Positions 51,609 through 60,664 are shown, numbered from the stretch's first letter. The stretch: 64,000 nt of DNA from Streptomyces sp. NRRL S-1022 (GCF_000720135.1 NZ_JOIU01000009.1:248001-312000), one strand, 5' to 3'. The notes: a model not told the origin generated them from the sequence alone. Numbers and translations are program-made.

Positions 51609-54600
51609 ATGCGGCAGTGCGAGCTGCGCTTCGGACTGCTGGGGCCGCCGGTCCTCTACGACCGACCGCCGTACGGGATTCCGTACGACCCCCCGCCCGG
51701 GACCCCCGGCACCCCCGACGACCCCCCTCCCGGCGACTCCTCTTCCGGTACCCCCACCCCGGCCCCCCACGCACCCACCGCACCGGTCCCCGGCGACGAC
51801 CACCCCGACAACGGCGTCCGGGCCATCGGCAGCCCCAAGGTCCGCGTCCTGCTCGCCACTTTGCTGATGGAGCCCGGCCGGGTCGTGTCGGTCGAGGCGC
51901 TGAAGGACGCGCTGTGGGGCGGCGCGCCGCCCGTCTCCGCGCAGGCGTCCCTGCACAACCACGTCACCCGGCTGCGCCGGCTCCTGGACGACCCCGAGCG
52001 GCTCAGGGCCGTACCGCCGGGCTATGTGCTGCGGGTCGACCACGGCGAGCTGGACGTGCACGTCTTCGACGCCCGGGTCGCCGAGGCGCGGTCCGCGCAC
52101 GCCCGGCGGGACTGGACGGGCGTCGTACGGGCCTGCGCCTGCGCGCTCGCGCTCTGGCGCGGCACCCCGCTCAGCGGACTCCCCGCCGACATCGGCGGTT
52201 ACGCGCTGGTGCAGCGTCTGGAGGAGGCCCGGCTGTTCCTGCTGGAGTGGCGCTACGACGCCGAACTGGCCCTCGGCGGAGCCCGCTTGGCCGCGCTCGT
52301 GCCGGAGCTGGCGGCGCTGGTCGCCGAGCATCCCCTGCGCGAGGCGTATCACCGCCAGCTGATGCTCGCCCTGCACCGCACCGGCCGCCAGGCCGAAGCG
52401 CTCGCCGTCCACCGGGACCTGCGCGCCCGCCTGGTGGAGGAGCTCGGCATCGAACCCGGTCCGGCGGTCCGCGAGGCGCATGTCGAGGTGCTGCGGGGCA
52501 GCGGCGAGGCGCGTCGGGACGAGGAGTACGGCGACCAGCGGACGGACGGGCGGGACGGACACCCGCGGCGCGGCGGTGACGTGTCCCGAGGCGCCGGCGT
52601 CACGGGGGAAGCCGTTTCCCCGGACGGCACGGCCGCCTCCGCGCCGCCCGCGCCCTCCGCTTCTCCGGCGGCGCCCGCGTCCGCGCGGGACGGTGACGGG
52701 GGCACCGCGCGGCAGACCCCGCGCCCGGCCCAGCTGCCGGCCCCGCCGGCCCAGTTCACCGGCCGTGCCGACGTGCGCAGCGAGCTGCGCCGCACGCTGA
52801 CCGAGCCGCCCGCCCCGGCGCCCGCGGTCGTGGTGATCAGCGGTATGGCCGGCGTCGGCAAGAGCGCGCTGGCCCTGCATGTCGCCCATGAGCTGAGGGA
52901 ACGTTTCACTGACGGGCAGCTCTACGTCAACCTGCACGGCGCCACGCCCGGCATGACCCCGCTCACCGCCACGCAGGCGCTCGCCGCCCTGTTGCGCGAC
53001 CTCGGCGCCGAGCCCCGGAACATCCCGGAACACCCCGACGCCGCCGCCGCGTTGCTCCGCTCGCTGCTCGCGCCCGCCCGCATCCTGCTGGTCCTGGACG
53101 ACGCGGCGAACGCGGCCCAGGTGCGGCCCCTGCTGCCGGCCGGGCCCGGCTGCGCGGTGATCGTCACCAGCCGTTCGCCGCTCACCGCGCTCGACGGTGC
53201 CCGGCGCTTCCCGCTCTCCCCGCTGACCGGCGAGGACAGCGCGGCGCTGCTACGCGCGGTGAGCGGGCGCGCGGGACTGGACGCCGGCCATGCGCTGGTC
53301 GAGCTGACCGGCAGGCTGCCGCTGGCGCTGCGCGTGGTCGCCGCCCGGCTCGCCGCCCGCAGCGCCCTCACCCCGGACGTGCTGGCCGGACAACTCGCCG
53401 AGACCGGCGGGCGGCTGCGGCACCTGGAGTACGACGACCTGAGCGTCCGCCGCTCCCTGGCCGTCGCCCACGACGCGCTCGCCGCCGCCGAGCGGGAGGC
53501 CGACCGGGACGCGGCCCTCGCCCTGCGCCACATCGGCGCGCTCGACCTGCCGACCTACGGCGCCCCGCTGATCGCCCGCCTCACCGGTACCGACGAGCGC
53601 CGCGCCGAGGCCGCGCTGGACCGCCTGGTCGACGTCGCCCTCCTGGAGGAGACGGCGTACGGCCGCTACGCACCCCACGACCTGGTCCGCGACTTCGCCC
53701 GCGAACTGGCGGACGCCGGCAGCCTCCAGCCGGCCCCGGCCCCGGCCTCAGCTCCGGCCCCGGTCGAGACGGCCGAGGGCTCCGGCGGAGCTTCCGCATC
53801 GGCCGGGACGGAACCTCAGGGCGGCTCGGCCATGCATGGCCCCGGCAACGCGAACGGCACCGCCGGCCCGGCCCGCGCTCCCAGCGGCCCCGAGCAGGCC
53901 CCCGCCACCCCCGACCTGACCGCCCTGCGCTGGTACGCCGCCATGGCCGAGCGGGTGCTGACAGCGGTCGTGGAGCCGGGGCTCGACCAGGACGACCGGC
54001 GGCGGCCGACCTCCGCGCAGCCGGCCGGCCACGCGGCGGACGTGGCCGCCCTGGCACCCTTCGAGTCGGCCGAGGAGGCCTTCGCCTGGGGTGAGGTGGA
54101 GCTGGAGAACGTCGTCGCGCTGGTGGCGCGGAACGCGGACGCCGACGAGCCGCGCACCGCCGCCCACCTCTCCGCGCTCGTACGGCTGCTCTTCCCCTAT
54201 GTGCAGCGCAGCGGCCGGGTCGCCGAGATGGAGGTCCTGGGCGGGGCCGCGCTCGGTGCGGCACGGCGGCTCGGGGACGCGGCGGCGGAGGCGTACGCCC
54301 TCGGCGACCTGTCGGGCCTGCACTTCCTGACCGGCCGGCAGAACCACGCCCTGGCCCTCACCGACCAGGCCCTGGAGATCTGGGAGCGGCTGGGCACGGC
54401 CTCCCGGATCCGCCGCTGCCTGAACAACCGCGGGCTGCTGCTGGAGGGACTGGGACGGTTCGAGGAGTCGGGGGAGGCGCTGCGGCAGAGCCTCGCCTAC
54501 TCGCGGCTGCTGAACGATCCCTACGGCGAGGCCGTCACCCGCAGCCACCTCGGCAACCTCTACGAGCACACCGACCCGCGCGCCGCCATCGAGCAGCACC

Positions 54601-55049
54601 GGCGTTCGCTCGCGATCGGGGACGCCATCGGCGCGGTCATCGTGCAGCACTCGGCGCACTGCAACATCGGCTACGCCCATCTCGCGCTCGGTGAACCGGC
54701 CGCCGCCGCCCGGCACTTCGAGGAGAGCCTGCGCATCCTCGGCGGCCACGGCGACTGGCACGGCGAGTCCCAGACCCGGCTCGGCCTGGTCCGCGCGCTG
54801 CGGCAGCTGGGGGAGACCGGCCGGGCGGCCGGCGAGTGCGCCGAGCTGCTGGACCGCGCCGACGCCCGCGCCGACCGTTACACGGGCGGGCTGGGCCTGC
54901 ACCAGCACGGGCTGCTGCTGCGCGAGCAGGGGCGGCGGGCGGAGGCGTACGACGCCTGGCACGCGGCCCGCGTGGCGCTGGACGGCACCGACGAGCAGGC
55001 GGTCCTGGAGGAGCTGCGGGAGCTGCTGGCTGACGGCCCGCCCACCTGA
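51609..55049 (+). CDS. AfsR-like SARP regulator (wHTH-BTAD, NB-ARC, TPR)
   Basis: 1146-residue STAND-type transcription activator. N-terminal winged helix with RFGLLGPP ... GSPKVRVLLATLLMEPGRVVSVEALKDALWG (the insert of Pro/Gly/Thr between the two halves, about 20-60, is unusual), a BTAD domain to about 285, a low-complexity linker, an NB-ARC ATPase with P-loop GMAGVGKSAL (about 415) and LLVLDDAANAAQ, and C-terminal TPRs. The ATG at 51609 has GGAG 7 nt upstream. Such proteins activate secondary-metabolite or developmental genes; the target is not evident and no biosynthetic cluster is adjacent. Confidence 0.9.
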   Translation: MRQCELRFGLLGPPVLYDRPPYGIPYDPPPGTPGTPDDPPPGDSSSGTPTPAPHAPTAPVPGDDHPDNGVRAIGSPKVRVLLATLLMEPGRVVSVEALKDALWGGAPPVSAQASLHNHVTRLRRLLDDPERLRAVPPGYVLRVDHGELDVHVFDARVAEARSAHARRDWTGVVRACACALALWRGTPLSGLPADIGGYALVQRLEEARLFLLEWRYDAELALGGARLAALVPELAALVAEHPLREAYHRQLMLALHRTGRQAEALAVHRDLRARLVEELGIEPGPAVREAHVEVLRGSGEARRDEEYGDQRTDGRDGHPRRGGDVSRGAGVTGEAVSPDGTAASAPPAPSASPAAPASARDGDGGTARQTPRPAQLPAPPAQFTGRADVRSELRRTLTEPPAPAPAVVVISGMAGVGKSALALHVAHELRERFTDGQLYVNLHGATPGMTPLTATQALAALLRDLGAEPRNIPEHPDAAAALLRSLLAPARILLVLDDAANAAQVRPLLPAGPGCAVIVTSRSPLTALDGARRFPLSPLTGEDSAALLRAVSGRAGLDAGHALVELTGRLPLALRVVAARLAARSALTPDVLAGQLAETGGRLRHLEYDDLSVRRSLAVAHDALAAAEREADRDAALALRHIGALDLPTYGAPLIARLTGTDERRAEAALDRLVDVALLEETAYGRYAPHDLVRDFARELADAGSLQPAPAPASAPAPVETAEGSGGASASAGTEPQGGSAMHGPGNANGTAGPARAPSGPEQAPATPDLTALRWYAAMAERVLTAVVEPGLDQDDRRRPTSAQPAGHAADVAALAPFESAEEAFAWGEVELENVVALVARNADADEPRTAAHLSALVRLLFPYVQRSGRVAEMEVLGGAALGAARRLGDAAAEAYALGDLSGLHFLTGRQNHALALTDQALEIWERLGTASRIRRCLNNRGLLLEGLGRFEESGEALRQSLAYSRLLNDPYGEAVTRSHLGNLYEHTDPRAAIEQHRRSLAIGDAIGAVIVQHSAHCNIGYAHLALGEPAAAARHFEESLRILGGHGDWHGESQTRLGLVRALRQLGETGRAAGECAELLDRADARADRYTGGLGLHQHGLLLREQGRRAEAYDAWHAARVALDGTDEQAVLEELRELLADGPPT

Positions 55050-55155
55050 CCCCCCGGCGGCTCGACCGCTCGACGCCCCGACAGCCCGACCGCCTGATGC
55101 CCCGGCAGCCTGTCCAGCTGACGCCCCGGCGGCCCGACCGCCCGGCGGCACCGGG

Positions 55156-56844
55156 CTACTTGGCGTCGGCATAGCACTCCACCACCGCCGTCGTGAACGG
55201 GAACCGCACCGGTGTGTCGCCGAAGGTCAGCCGGCCGGCGAGGGCGGCGGACTCGCGGATGGCTTCGACGACGGCGTCGGCCTCCTCGGCGGGGCAGTGC
55301 ACGATCACCTCGTCGTGCTGGAAGAAGACCAGTTCGGCCGCCATGTCCCGCAGGGTCCGGCGCAGCGCGGCGAGCAGCAGCAGGGCCCAGTCGGCGGCGC
55401 TGCCCTGCACGACGAAGTTGCGCGTGAAGCGGCCCCGCGCGCGGGAGTCGGCGGAGGTGTGTCCGGCGGCCCAGCCGGTCCGGCCGTCCTGTTCCTCCTC
55501 GCCGACGGGGATGCCCGCCTCCTCCGTCGCGTCCCCGCCGGCCCCGGCGGCCGGCGGGCAGGTACGGCCCAGCCAGGTGCGCACCAGGCGGCCCTCCTCG
55601 CCCGCGCGGGCCGCCTCGTCGACGTAGGCGACGGCCTTCGGGAAGCGGCGGCGCAGCGCGGCGAGGTTCTTCAGGCCGTCGCCGGAGGTCTGCCCGTAGA
55701 CCGCGCCGAGCACGGCGATCTTGGCCTGGTCCCGGTCGCCGGAGAAGGCGCGGTCGGAGACGGACTGGTAGAGGTCGCTGTCGCGGCCGGCCACCTCCAT
55801 CAGGCCGGGGTCGCGGGAGATCGCGGCGAGCACGCGCGGCTCCATCTGGTCGGCGTCGGCCACCACCAGCCGCCAGCCGGGGTCGGCGACCACGGCGCGG
55901 CGGATCACCTTGGGGATCTGCAGGGCGCCCCCGCCGTTGGTCACCCAGCGCCCGGTGACCGTGCCGCCGGCGAGGAACTCGGGGCGGAACCGGCCCTCGC
56001 GCACCCAGTCCTGCAGCCAGGACCAGCCGTGTGCCACCCAGATGCGGTAGAGCTTCTTGTACTCCAGCAGCGGTTCGACGGCCGGGTGGTCGACGGACCG
56101 GATCTCCCAGCGGCGGGTGGACTTCACCTTGATCCCGGCCTGGGCGAAGGCCTTGATCACGTCGGTGGGCAGATCGGGCCGCACCCGGCGGCCGAAGGCC
56201 GCGGACACCTGGTCGGCCAGTTCGGCGAGGCGGCGCGGTTCGCCCCCGCCCGCGTACCGCTCGCCGAGCAGGCCGTGCAGCAGTTCGCGGTGGACCCCGG
56301 CGCTCCAGGGCAGGCCCGCGTGGTTCATCTCGGCGGCCACCAGCATCCCGGCCGACTCGGCGGCGGTCAGCAGCCGCATCCGGTCGGGGTGGGCGGTCTT
56401 CTCGTGCCGCCGCAGCTGCTCGGCGTAGACGGCGATCAGGTCGGGCAGGGGCAGCCGGGTGCCGGCGGGCTCGAACAGCGGGGACTGCGCGCCGGGTTCG
56501 GCCGCGCGCTGCGGCGGGTCGGGCGGGACGGGACCGCCGCGGAGGCGGGCCAGGGCGGCGGCGGCCGAGCGTGGCTCGCCGTGCCGTCCCTCGTGGCCCA
56601 GCAGGAGTGTTTCGGCGTCCTCGATGTCGTAGCACCGCTCCACTCGCACCCCCGTGGCGAGCAGTCGCGGGTAGACCTCGGGGGTCGACCGCCACACCCA
56701 GCGCGTCACCTCCGGGCGGCTCCGCACCGCTTCGGCGAGATCGCTCTCCCGCCGCACCGGTCCGGCGGGCAGCCCGTCCGGGCCGAGGGGGGCGACGTCC
56801 ACGCCCGAGTCCTCGGCCGGTGCGAGAGCCCACCGGTCGGTCAT
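55156..56844 (-). CDS. Stand-alone family A DNA polymerase (exonuclease-like N-terminus)
   Basis: 562-residue actinobacterial 'bifunctional 3'-5' exonuclease/DNA polymerase'-type protein lacking the 5' nuclease. Polymerase motifs: A VVADADQMEPR (327-337, the DYSQIELR equivalent), B RDQAKIAVLGAVYG (371-384), C FFQHDEVIVH (507-516). The N-terminal 3'-5' exonuclease fold is present but its acidic residues are hard to find. A Gly/Glu-rich insertion (about 430-470) lies between motifs B and C. CAGACT 7 nt upstream supports ATG 56844. Possibly a repair polymerase; it is additional to the housekeeping PolA. Confidence 0.85.
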   Translation of the reverse strand: MTDRWALAPAEDSGVDVAPLGPDGLPAGPVRRESDLAEAVRSRPEVTRWVWRSTPEVYPRLLATGVRVERCYDIEDAETLLLGHEGRHGEPRSAAAALARLRGGPVPPDPPQRAAEPGAQSPLFEPAGTRLPLPDLIAVYAEQLRRHEKTAHPDRMRLLTAAESAGMLVAAEMNHAGLPWSAGVHRELLHGLLGERYAGGGEPRRLAELADQVSAAFGRRVRPDLPTDVIKAFAQAGIKVKSTRRWEIRSVDHPAVEPLLEYKKLYRIWVAHGWSWLQDWVREGRFRPEFLAGGTVTGRWVTNGGGALQIPKVIRRAVVADPGWRLVVADADQMEPRVLAAISRDPGLMEVAGRDSDLYQSVSDRAFSGDRDQAKIAVLGAVYGQTSGDGLKNLAALRRRFPKAVAYVDEAARAGEEGRLVRTWLGRTCPPAAGAGGDATEEAGIPVGEEEQDGRTGWAAGHTSADSRARGRFTRNFVVQGSAADWALLLLAALRRTLRDMAAELVFFQHDEVIVHCPAEEADAVVEAIRESAALAGRLTFGDTPVRFPFTTAVVECYADAK

Positions 56845-56892
56845 GACGGCGAGTCTGGCAGGGGGGTCTGACAATCGCTGTGACCTGCGGTT

Positions 56893-57642
56893 CTACCCCT
56901 GCTCACCGGGAGTCTCGGTCTGCTGCTGCTCCAGCAGCAGCGCCAGGATCCTGGCGACGTACTCCTCGACGGCCGGCTTGGTGAGGCCGAGGCCGCTCAG
57001 GACGCCCTGGCCGTTCTCGTGCTCCAGCAGGGCGAGCAGGAGGTGCTCGGTGCCGATGTAGTCGTGGCCGAGCCGGAGGGCCTCGCGGAAGGTGAGTTCC
57101 AGGACCTTCTTGGCCTCGGGGCCGTAGGGGACGAGGTCGGGGACGTCGTCCGCGGCGGGCGGCAGCGCGGCCGTCGCCGCCTGGCGTACGGCGTCCTGCG
57201 GGATGCCCTGCGCGGTGATCGCCTTCGCGGCCAGGCCGTCCGGTTCGGCCAGCAGGCCGAGGACCAGGTGCTCGGGGCGGCCCTCGGCGTTGCGGGCGGC
57301 CAGCGCCTCGTTGTGCGCGGCCATGACCACGTTCCGCGCGCGCGGGGTGTAGCGGTTGAAGCCCTGGCTGGGGTCGAGGTCGGCGGACTCCTTGGGCACG
57401 AACCGCTTCTGCGCCGCCTGCCGGGTCACGCCCATGCTGCGCCCGATGTCGGTCCAGGACGCGCCGGAGCGGCGGGCCTGGTCGACGAAGTGCCCGATCA
57501 GGTGGTCGGCCACGTCACCGAGGTGATCGGCGGCGATCACCGCGTCCTGGAGCTGTTCGAGGGGTTCGTCGTGAACCTTCTTGATCGCCTCGATGAGGTC
57601 GTCGAGGCGCACGGATGCCGTGGTGTTCGGGTTGGTCGCCAT
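56893..57642 (-). CDS. HTH + Clp_N domain protein
   Basis: 249-residue protein: N-terminal helices, a helix-turn-helix-like SWTDIGRSMGVTRQAAQKRF (62-81), then two Clp N-terminal repeats (YTPRARNVVMAAHNEALA, and VPYGPEAKKVLELTFREA ... YIGTEHLLLALLEHENG). It lacks AAA+ domains, so it is not a Clp ATPase; it may be a substrate sensor or a regulator of ClpP pathways. ATG 57642 is fixed by a near-consensus promoter 7 nt upstream. Palindromes over that promoter suggest autoregulation. Divergent from the DUF2786 gene. Confidence 0.85.
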   Translation of the reverse strand: MATNPNTTASVRLDDLIEAIKKVHDEPLEQLQDAVIAADHLGDVADHLIGHFVDQARRSGASWTDIGRSMGVTRQAAQKRFVPKESADLDPSQGFNRYTPRARNVVMAAHNEALAARNAEGRPEHLVLGLLAEPDGLAAKAITAQGIPQDAVRQAATAALPPAADDVPDLVPYGPEAKKVLELTFREALRLGHDYIGTEHLLLALLEHENGQGVLSGLGLTKPAVEEYVARILALLLEQQQTETPGEQG

Positions 57643-57690
57643 GGTGTCAACCGTAGGTTGCCCACCTGGGATCGTCAACCAACAGTTGAC
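57643..57690 (-). promoter_or_regulatory. Promoter with two overlapping operators, Clp_N gene
   Basis: On the minus strand: -35 TTGACG (57673-57678), 17-bp spacer, -10 TACGGT (57650-57655), 7 nt, then ATG. A perfect inverted repeat GTCAAC-N5-GTTGAC (57674-57690) covers the -35, and an imperfect copy GTCAACC...GGTTGCC (57646-57662) covers the -10. Both share TCAAC/GTTG half-sites; the centres are 28 bp apart. Confidence 0.65.
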
Positions 57691-57794
57691 ACACGTTCGC
57701 CGCCATGCCGTCGCGCGCCCCCGTGCCGGTCCACTGTCCACAGCCTGTGGACGGCCGCCGCGCGCTGTCGGTCGGCCGTGGCACGATCGACGGC

Positions 57795-58904
57795 GTGACC
57801 AGTACCGCCAGCACCGTCGAGCGTGCCTTCCGGGCCGCCCTCTACGACGACACCGACACCGGCCTCGACACGGGCGCCTCGCTGCTCGCCGCGGACCCGG
57901 CCGCCGACGCCGAACTCGCGCGGCGCGGCGAGGACTTCGTGGCGACGGCCTGGCAGCGTGGCTGGCAGCCCGCCGACGTCGTACGGCTGGTGCGGCGGGA
58001 GCTGGACGAGGCGCACGTCCGCCTGGCCGCCGAGCTGATCCGCACGCAGTCCGGGCGGGACCGGCCGCGCGGGCGCCGCTGGGCCGACCAGCTGGCGGCG
58101 CTGCCCGCCGGCCCCGACCGCGCCGCCGACCGCTTCTCCCACGCCACGGCCGTCCTGGAGCTTTACCGCCTGCTGTTGCGGCTGCCCGCCCTGGAGCCCC
58201 TGGAGGAGGAGTCCCGCCGCACCCCCGGCCCGGCCGCCTCCCGCATGCTCGGCCGCATCCGCGCGCTGCTCGCCAAGGCCGAGGCGACCGGCTACCCGGA
58301 GGAGGCCGAAGCGCTCACCGCCAAGGCGCAGGAGCTGATGGCACGGCACAGCGTCGACGAGGCGCTGCTCGCCGCCGGGGCGCCCGCGCCGGACGCGCCC
58401 GGCGCCTGCCGCATCGGGGTCGAGCCGCCGTACGAACAGGCCAAGGCGGTCCTGCTGGACGCGGTGGCCACGGCGAACCACTGCCGCGCGGTGTGGAACG
58501 AACCGCTCGGCTTCTCCACGGTCGTCGGTTTCGAGGCCGACCTGGAGGCGGTCGACATGCTCTACACCTCCCTGCTGGTGCAGGCCACGCACGCGATGGC
58601 CAAGGCGGAGGCGGCCCAGCGGGCCGGCGGACGCAAGCGGACCAAGACCTTCCGGCAGTCGTTCCTCGCGGCCTACGCGCACCGCGTGGGCGACCGGCTC
58701 GCGGCCGCCGCCGAGACCCAGGTGACCCGGGACCTGCTGCCGGTGCTGGCCACGCGCGCGATAGCCGTCACCGGCCGGCTGGAGCGGATGTTCCCGGAGA
58801 CCACCACGACCCGGCTGCGCGGGGTGAGCGACGCGGCGGGCTGGACCGAGGGGGCCCGCGCGGCCGACCGGGCGCAGGTCAGGGCCCGTCCGCGGCTGGA
58901 GTGA
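57795..58904 (+). CDS. DUF2786 domain protein
   Basis: 369-residue soluble protein. The DUF2786 signature is RMLGRIRALLAKAEATGYPEEAEALTAKAQELMARHSVDEALL (about 150-193), a helical domain of unknown role found in nuclease-like and phage proteins. The C-terminal half is helical with CRAVWNEPLGFSTVVGFEADLEAVDMLYTSLL. CACGAT lies 7 nt before the GTG. It ends 3 bp before the convergent DUF4232 gene. No catalytic residues recognised. Confidence 0.8.
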   Translation: MTSTASTVERAFRAALYDDTDTGLDTGASLLAADPAADAELARRGEDFVATAWQRGWQPADVVRLVRRELDEAHVRLAAELIRTQSGRDRPRGRRWADQLAALPAGPDRAADRFSHATAVLELYRLLLRLPALEPLEEESRRTPGPAASRMLGRIRALLAKAEATGYPEEAEALTAKAQELMARHSVDEALLAAGAPAPDAPGACRIGVEPPYEQAKAVLLDAVATANHCRAVWNEPLGFSTVVGFEADLEAVDMLYTSLLVQATHAMAKAEAAQRAGGRKRTKTFRQSFLAAYAHRVGDRLAAAAETQVTRDLLPVLATRAIAVTGRLERMFPETTTTRLRGVSDAAGWTEGARAADRAQVRARPRLE

Positions 58905-58907
58905 GGC

Positions 58908-59423
58908 TCAGTCGCCGACCTGCTGGAAGGCGCTCACGGAGGCGTCCGGCCCGCTCCCGTCGGCCTTGGCGGCGACCGGGCCGTACGTCCACGGGAAGCT
59001 GCGGCTGGCGTCCGAGCCGGGCAGGGTGATCGTCACGGTCTTCGCGGCCAGCGCGTTCCCGGCGCCGTCCTTGCCGCGCACGTAGCTGATGGAGAAGGAC
59101 GCGGAGTCGCCCTTGGCCAGCTTCAGCTTCTGCGCCTTCGCGCCCTTGAGCACGGGCACGGTGGCCTTGCTGCCGCCGCCCTTCAGCACGACGGCCGGGA
59201 AGTGCTCCAGGGTGCAGGGCGCGCTCTGGTTGGTGAGGCTCACCGGGATCTCGCCGGTGTCGCCGGCGGCCGGTGCCGCGCTCGCCGAGCCGATCTGCAC
59301 GGAGACCCCGCCGATGTCGCAGGCGGAGCCGCTCTTGCCGTTCTTGTTCCCGCCGCTGTCGTTGCAGGCGGTCAGCAGCACAGCGGCGGCGAGGGCGGTG
59401 ACGGTGAGCGGAATGGCGCGCAT
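58908..59423 (-). CDS. DUF4232 lipoprotein
   Basis: 171-residue exported lipoprotein: lipobox LTAC, Gly/Lys/Ser linker, then a beta-sandwich with GEIPVSLTNQSAPCTLEHFPAV and the pattern of DUF4232 (two cysteines, CDIGGVSVQIG and PCTLEHF, likely paired). ATG 59423 gives a normal signal peptide; GGGAAT is a weak ribosome site. Function unknown; such proteins are common in Streptomyces envelopes. Confidence 0.82.
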   Translation of the reverse strand: MRAIPLTVTALAAAVLLTACNDSGGNKNGKSGSACDIGGVSVQIGSASAAPAAGDTGEIPVSLTNQSAPCTLEHFPAVVLKGGGSKATVPVLKGAKAQKLKLAKGDSASFSISYVRGKDGAGNALAAKTVTITLPGSDASRSFPWTYGPVAAKADGSGPDASVSAFQQVGD

Positions 59424-59591
59424 GAGCAGATTCCCATCGAGGTCGGGACGGTCTCCCCGCATCATGGCCCCTGCGCCCGGGACGCGATCACGCGCCCCGG
59501 TCCGATTCACCGCTTCAGGGGTGCCTTCGCCGCTTCCCGGGCGCCTGCCCCGCCCGCCCGCGGACGCCGCCGTCTCCCCCCGCGGGCGCCC

Positions 59592-60095
59592 TCACCGCTT
59601 GGCGGGCGCCGTCGGCAGCCCCGACGGCAGCTTGCCGCCCTCGGCCTTGGTGTAGGTCTCCTGGCCGGTCTCGCCCGACCAGGTCACCTTCAGCGTCGTG
59701 CCGTTGACGGAGTCGACCATGCCGGTGGTCCGCTCCTTGCCGCCGCCCCGGCAGGTCAGGTGGATCATCTGCATGCGGTCCTCGGCCCCCGCGGTCCCGC
59801 TGCACACGGTCCCGCCGGTCACGAAGACGCCGGCCTGCTTCCCGGTGACCACCAGGGCCACGATCTTGCCGTCGGCGGTGGTGATCCAGCTGCCCTGGAG
59901 CCCGGCGGCAGCGCCGGTCACACCCGGCGAGGCCGTACCCGCAGACGTGCCCGGTGAGGCTGGGGCGCCGGCCTTCTCGCCGGAACCTCCCGAGCCCCCG
60001 TCCCCGGAACCGCCGCCGCACGCCGTCAGTGCCAGCGCGCCCGCCAGTCCCGCGGCCAGGGCCGCGCCCCGCACCCTCGCATTCGCAGTAGTCAC
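59592..60095 (-). CDS. Small Gly/Ser-rich lipoprotein
   Basis: 167-residue exported lipoprotein with lipobox LTAC after a short signal, a Gly/Ser/Pro linker (about 28-65), and a beta-rich domain holding the repeated GSWITTADGKIVALVVTGKQAGVF pattern and a Cys pair (TVCSGTAG, HLTCRGG). GTG 60095 with GGAGGGAG upstream. Family not recognised. It is followed on the same strand by the DUF4232 gene, 168 bp away. Confidence 0.72.
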   Translation of the reverse strand: MTTANARVRGAALAAGLAGALALTACGGGSGDGGSGGSGEKAGAPASPGTSAGTASPGVTGAAAGLQGSWITTADGKIVALVVTGKQAGVFVTGGTVCSGTAGAEDRMQMIHLTCRGGGKERTTGMVDSVNGTTLKVTWSGETGQETYTKAEGGKLPSGLPTAPAKR

Positions 60096-60164
60096 CGGAA
60101 AGCTCCCTCCGCGGTAGCGGCCGGCCGCCCTCGCCGGACGGCCCGCAGCGCAAGCTACCAGGAG

Positions 60165-60468
60165 TCACCAGGACGACTTCCGCACCCCGGGCAGGTGTCC
60201 CCGGTGCGCCCGGGCGCGCAGGCAGCCGCGGGACAGGCCGAAGACGCGCAGGCAGCCGCGGGGACGGCCGTCGGCCCGGTCGCGGCTCCGCACGCGCGCG
60301 GCACTGGCGTCCCGGGGCCGGCGGCGCAGTTCCCGCCGGGCGGCGAGCCGTCCGGTCGGGGGTGGCGGGCCGGCGGATGATCTCCTTCGGTCCGGCGCGG
60401 CGCTCGGCGTACCGGGCGACCACATCCTTGCGCCGCTCGTACCTCGCGATCCTGCGCTGCTTCGCCAG
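60165..60468 (-). pseudogene. rpsN: rpsN pseudogene (zinc-independent S14 paralogue)
   Basis: Remnant of a ribosomal protein S14 gene. The N-terminal part in one frame reads [37 protein letters not shown]; the C-terminal part, in another frame, reads [20 protein letters not shown] and ends LPGVRKSSW and a stop. A net one-base frameshift near 60350 separates them (304 nt instead of 303 or 306). The expected start codon is CTG rather than ATG/GTG, behind a GAGGG ribosome-like site. S14 lacking the zinc CxxC pairs is normally induced by zinc starvation; here it cannot be made intact unless frameshifting or a sequencing error is involved. Confidence 0.82.
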
Positions 60469-60470
60469 CG

Positions 60471-60603
60471 GACCCTCACACCCCGGGCGCGGGGGCGGGC
60501 GCCTGCCGCCTCGGCGCCGATCGTGTCCACCGTCCTGACGGCCGGCGCGCCCGCCCGCAGCCGGGGACGTACCGGCCCTGGTGGGCATGCAGTGCGTGGA
60601 CAC
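60471..60603 (-). pseudogene. rpmB: rpmB remnant (L28)
   Basis: Fragment of an L28 gene directly upstream of the rpsN remnant. It begins GTG (GGGAGAG ribosome site 7 nt upstream) [12 protein letters not shown], like the L28 start MSAHC-LTG, then after an internal deletion and frame change ends [20 protein letters not shown], like the L28 C-terminus. About 130 nt remain of roughly 235. The stop codon is lost. It shares the divergent region with rpmG. Confidence 0.68.
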
Positions 60604-60636
60604 GGTGACGTAGCTCTCCCGCAACAGTGATGCTAA

Positions 60637-60651
60637 TGGGATTCATTTTCA
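60637..60651 (+). promoter_or_regulatory. Zur-type box in the rpmG promoter
   Basis: TGGGATTCATTTTCA matches 11 of 15 bases of the Zur consensus TGAAAATGATTTTCA. It overlaps the rpmG promoter: the -10 TAAAAT is at 60653-60658, 6 nt before the ATG. On the other strand the same box faces the decayed rpmB-rpsN pair. Confidence 0.7.
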
Positions 60652-60664
60652 GTAAAATGTCGGC

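Noticed and set aside
50019..55049. 1676-codon plus-strand frame
   Set aside because: Only the part from ATG 51609 is a recognisable SARP/NB-ARC/TPR protein. The rest overlaps the glycosyltransferase gene in another frame and is arginine-rich, an artefact of GC bias.
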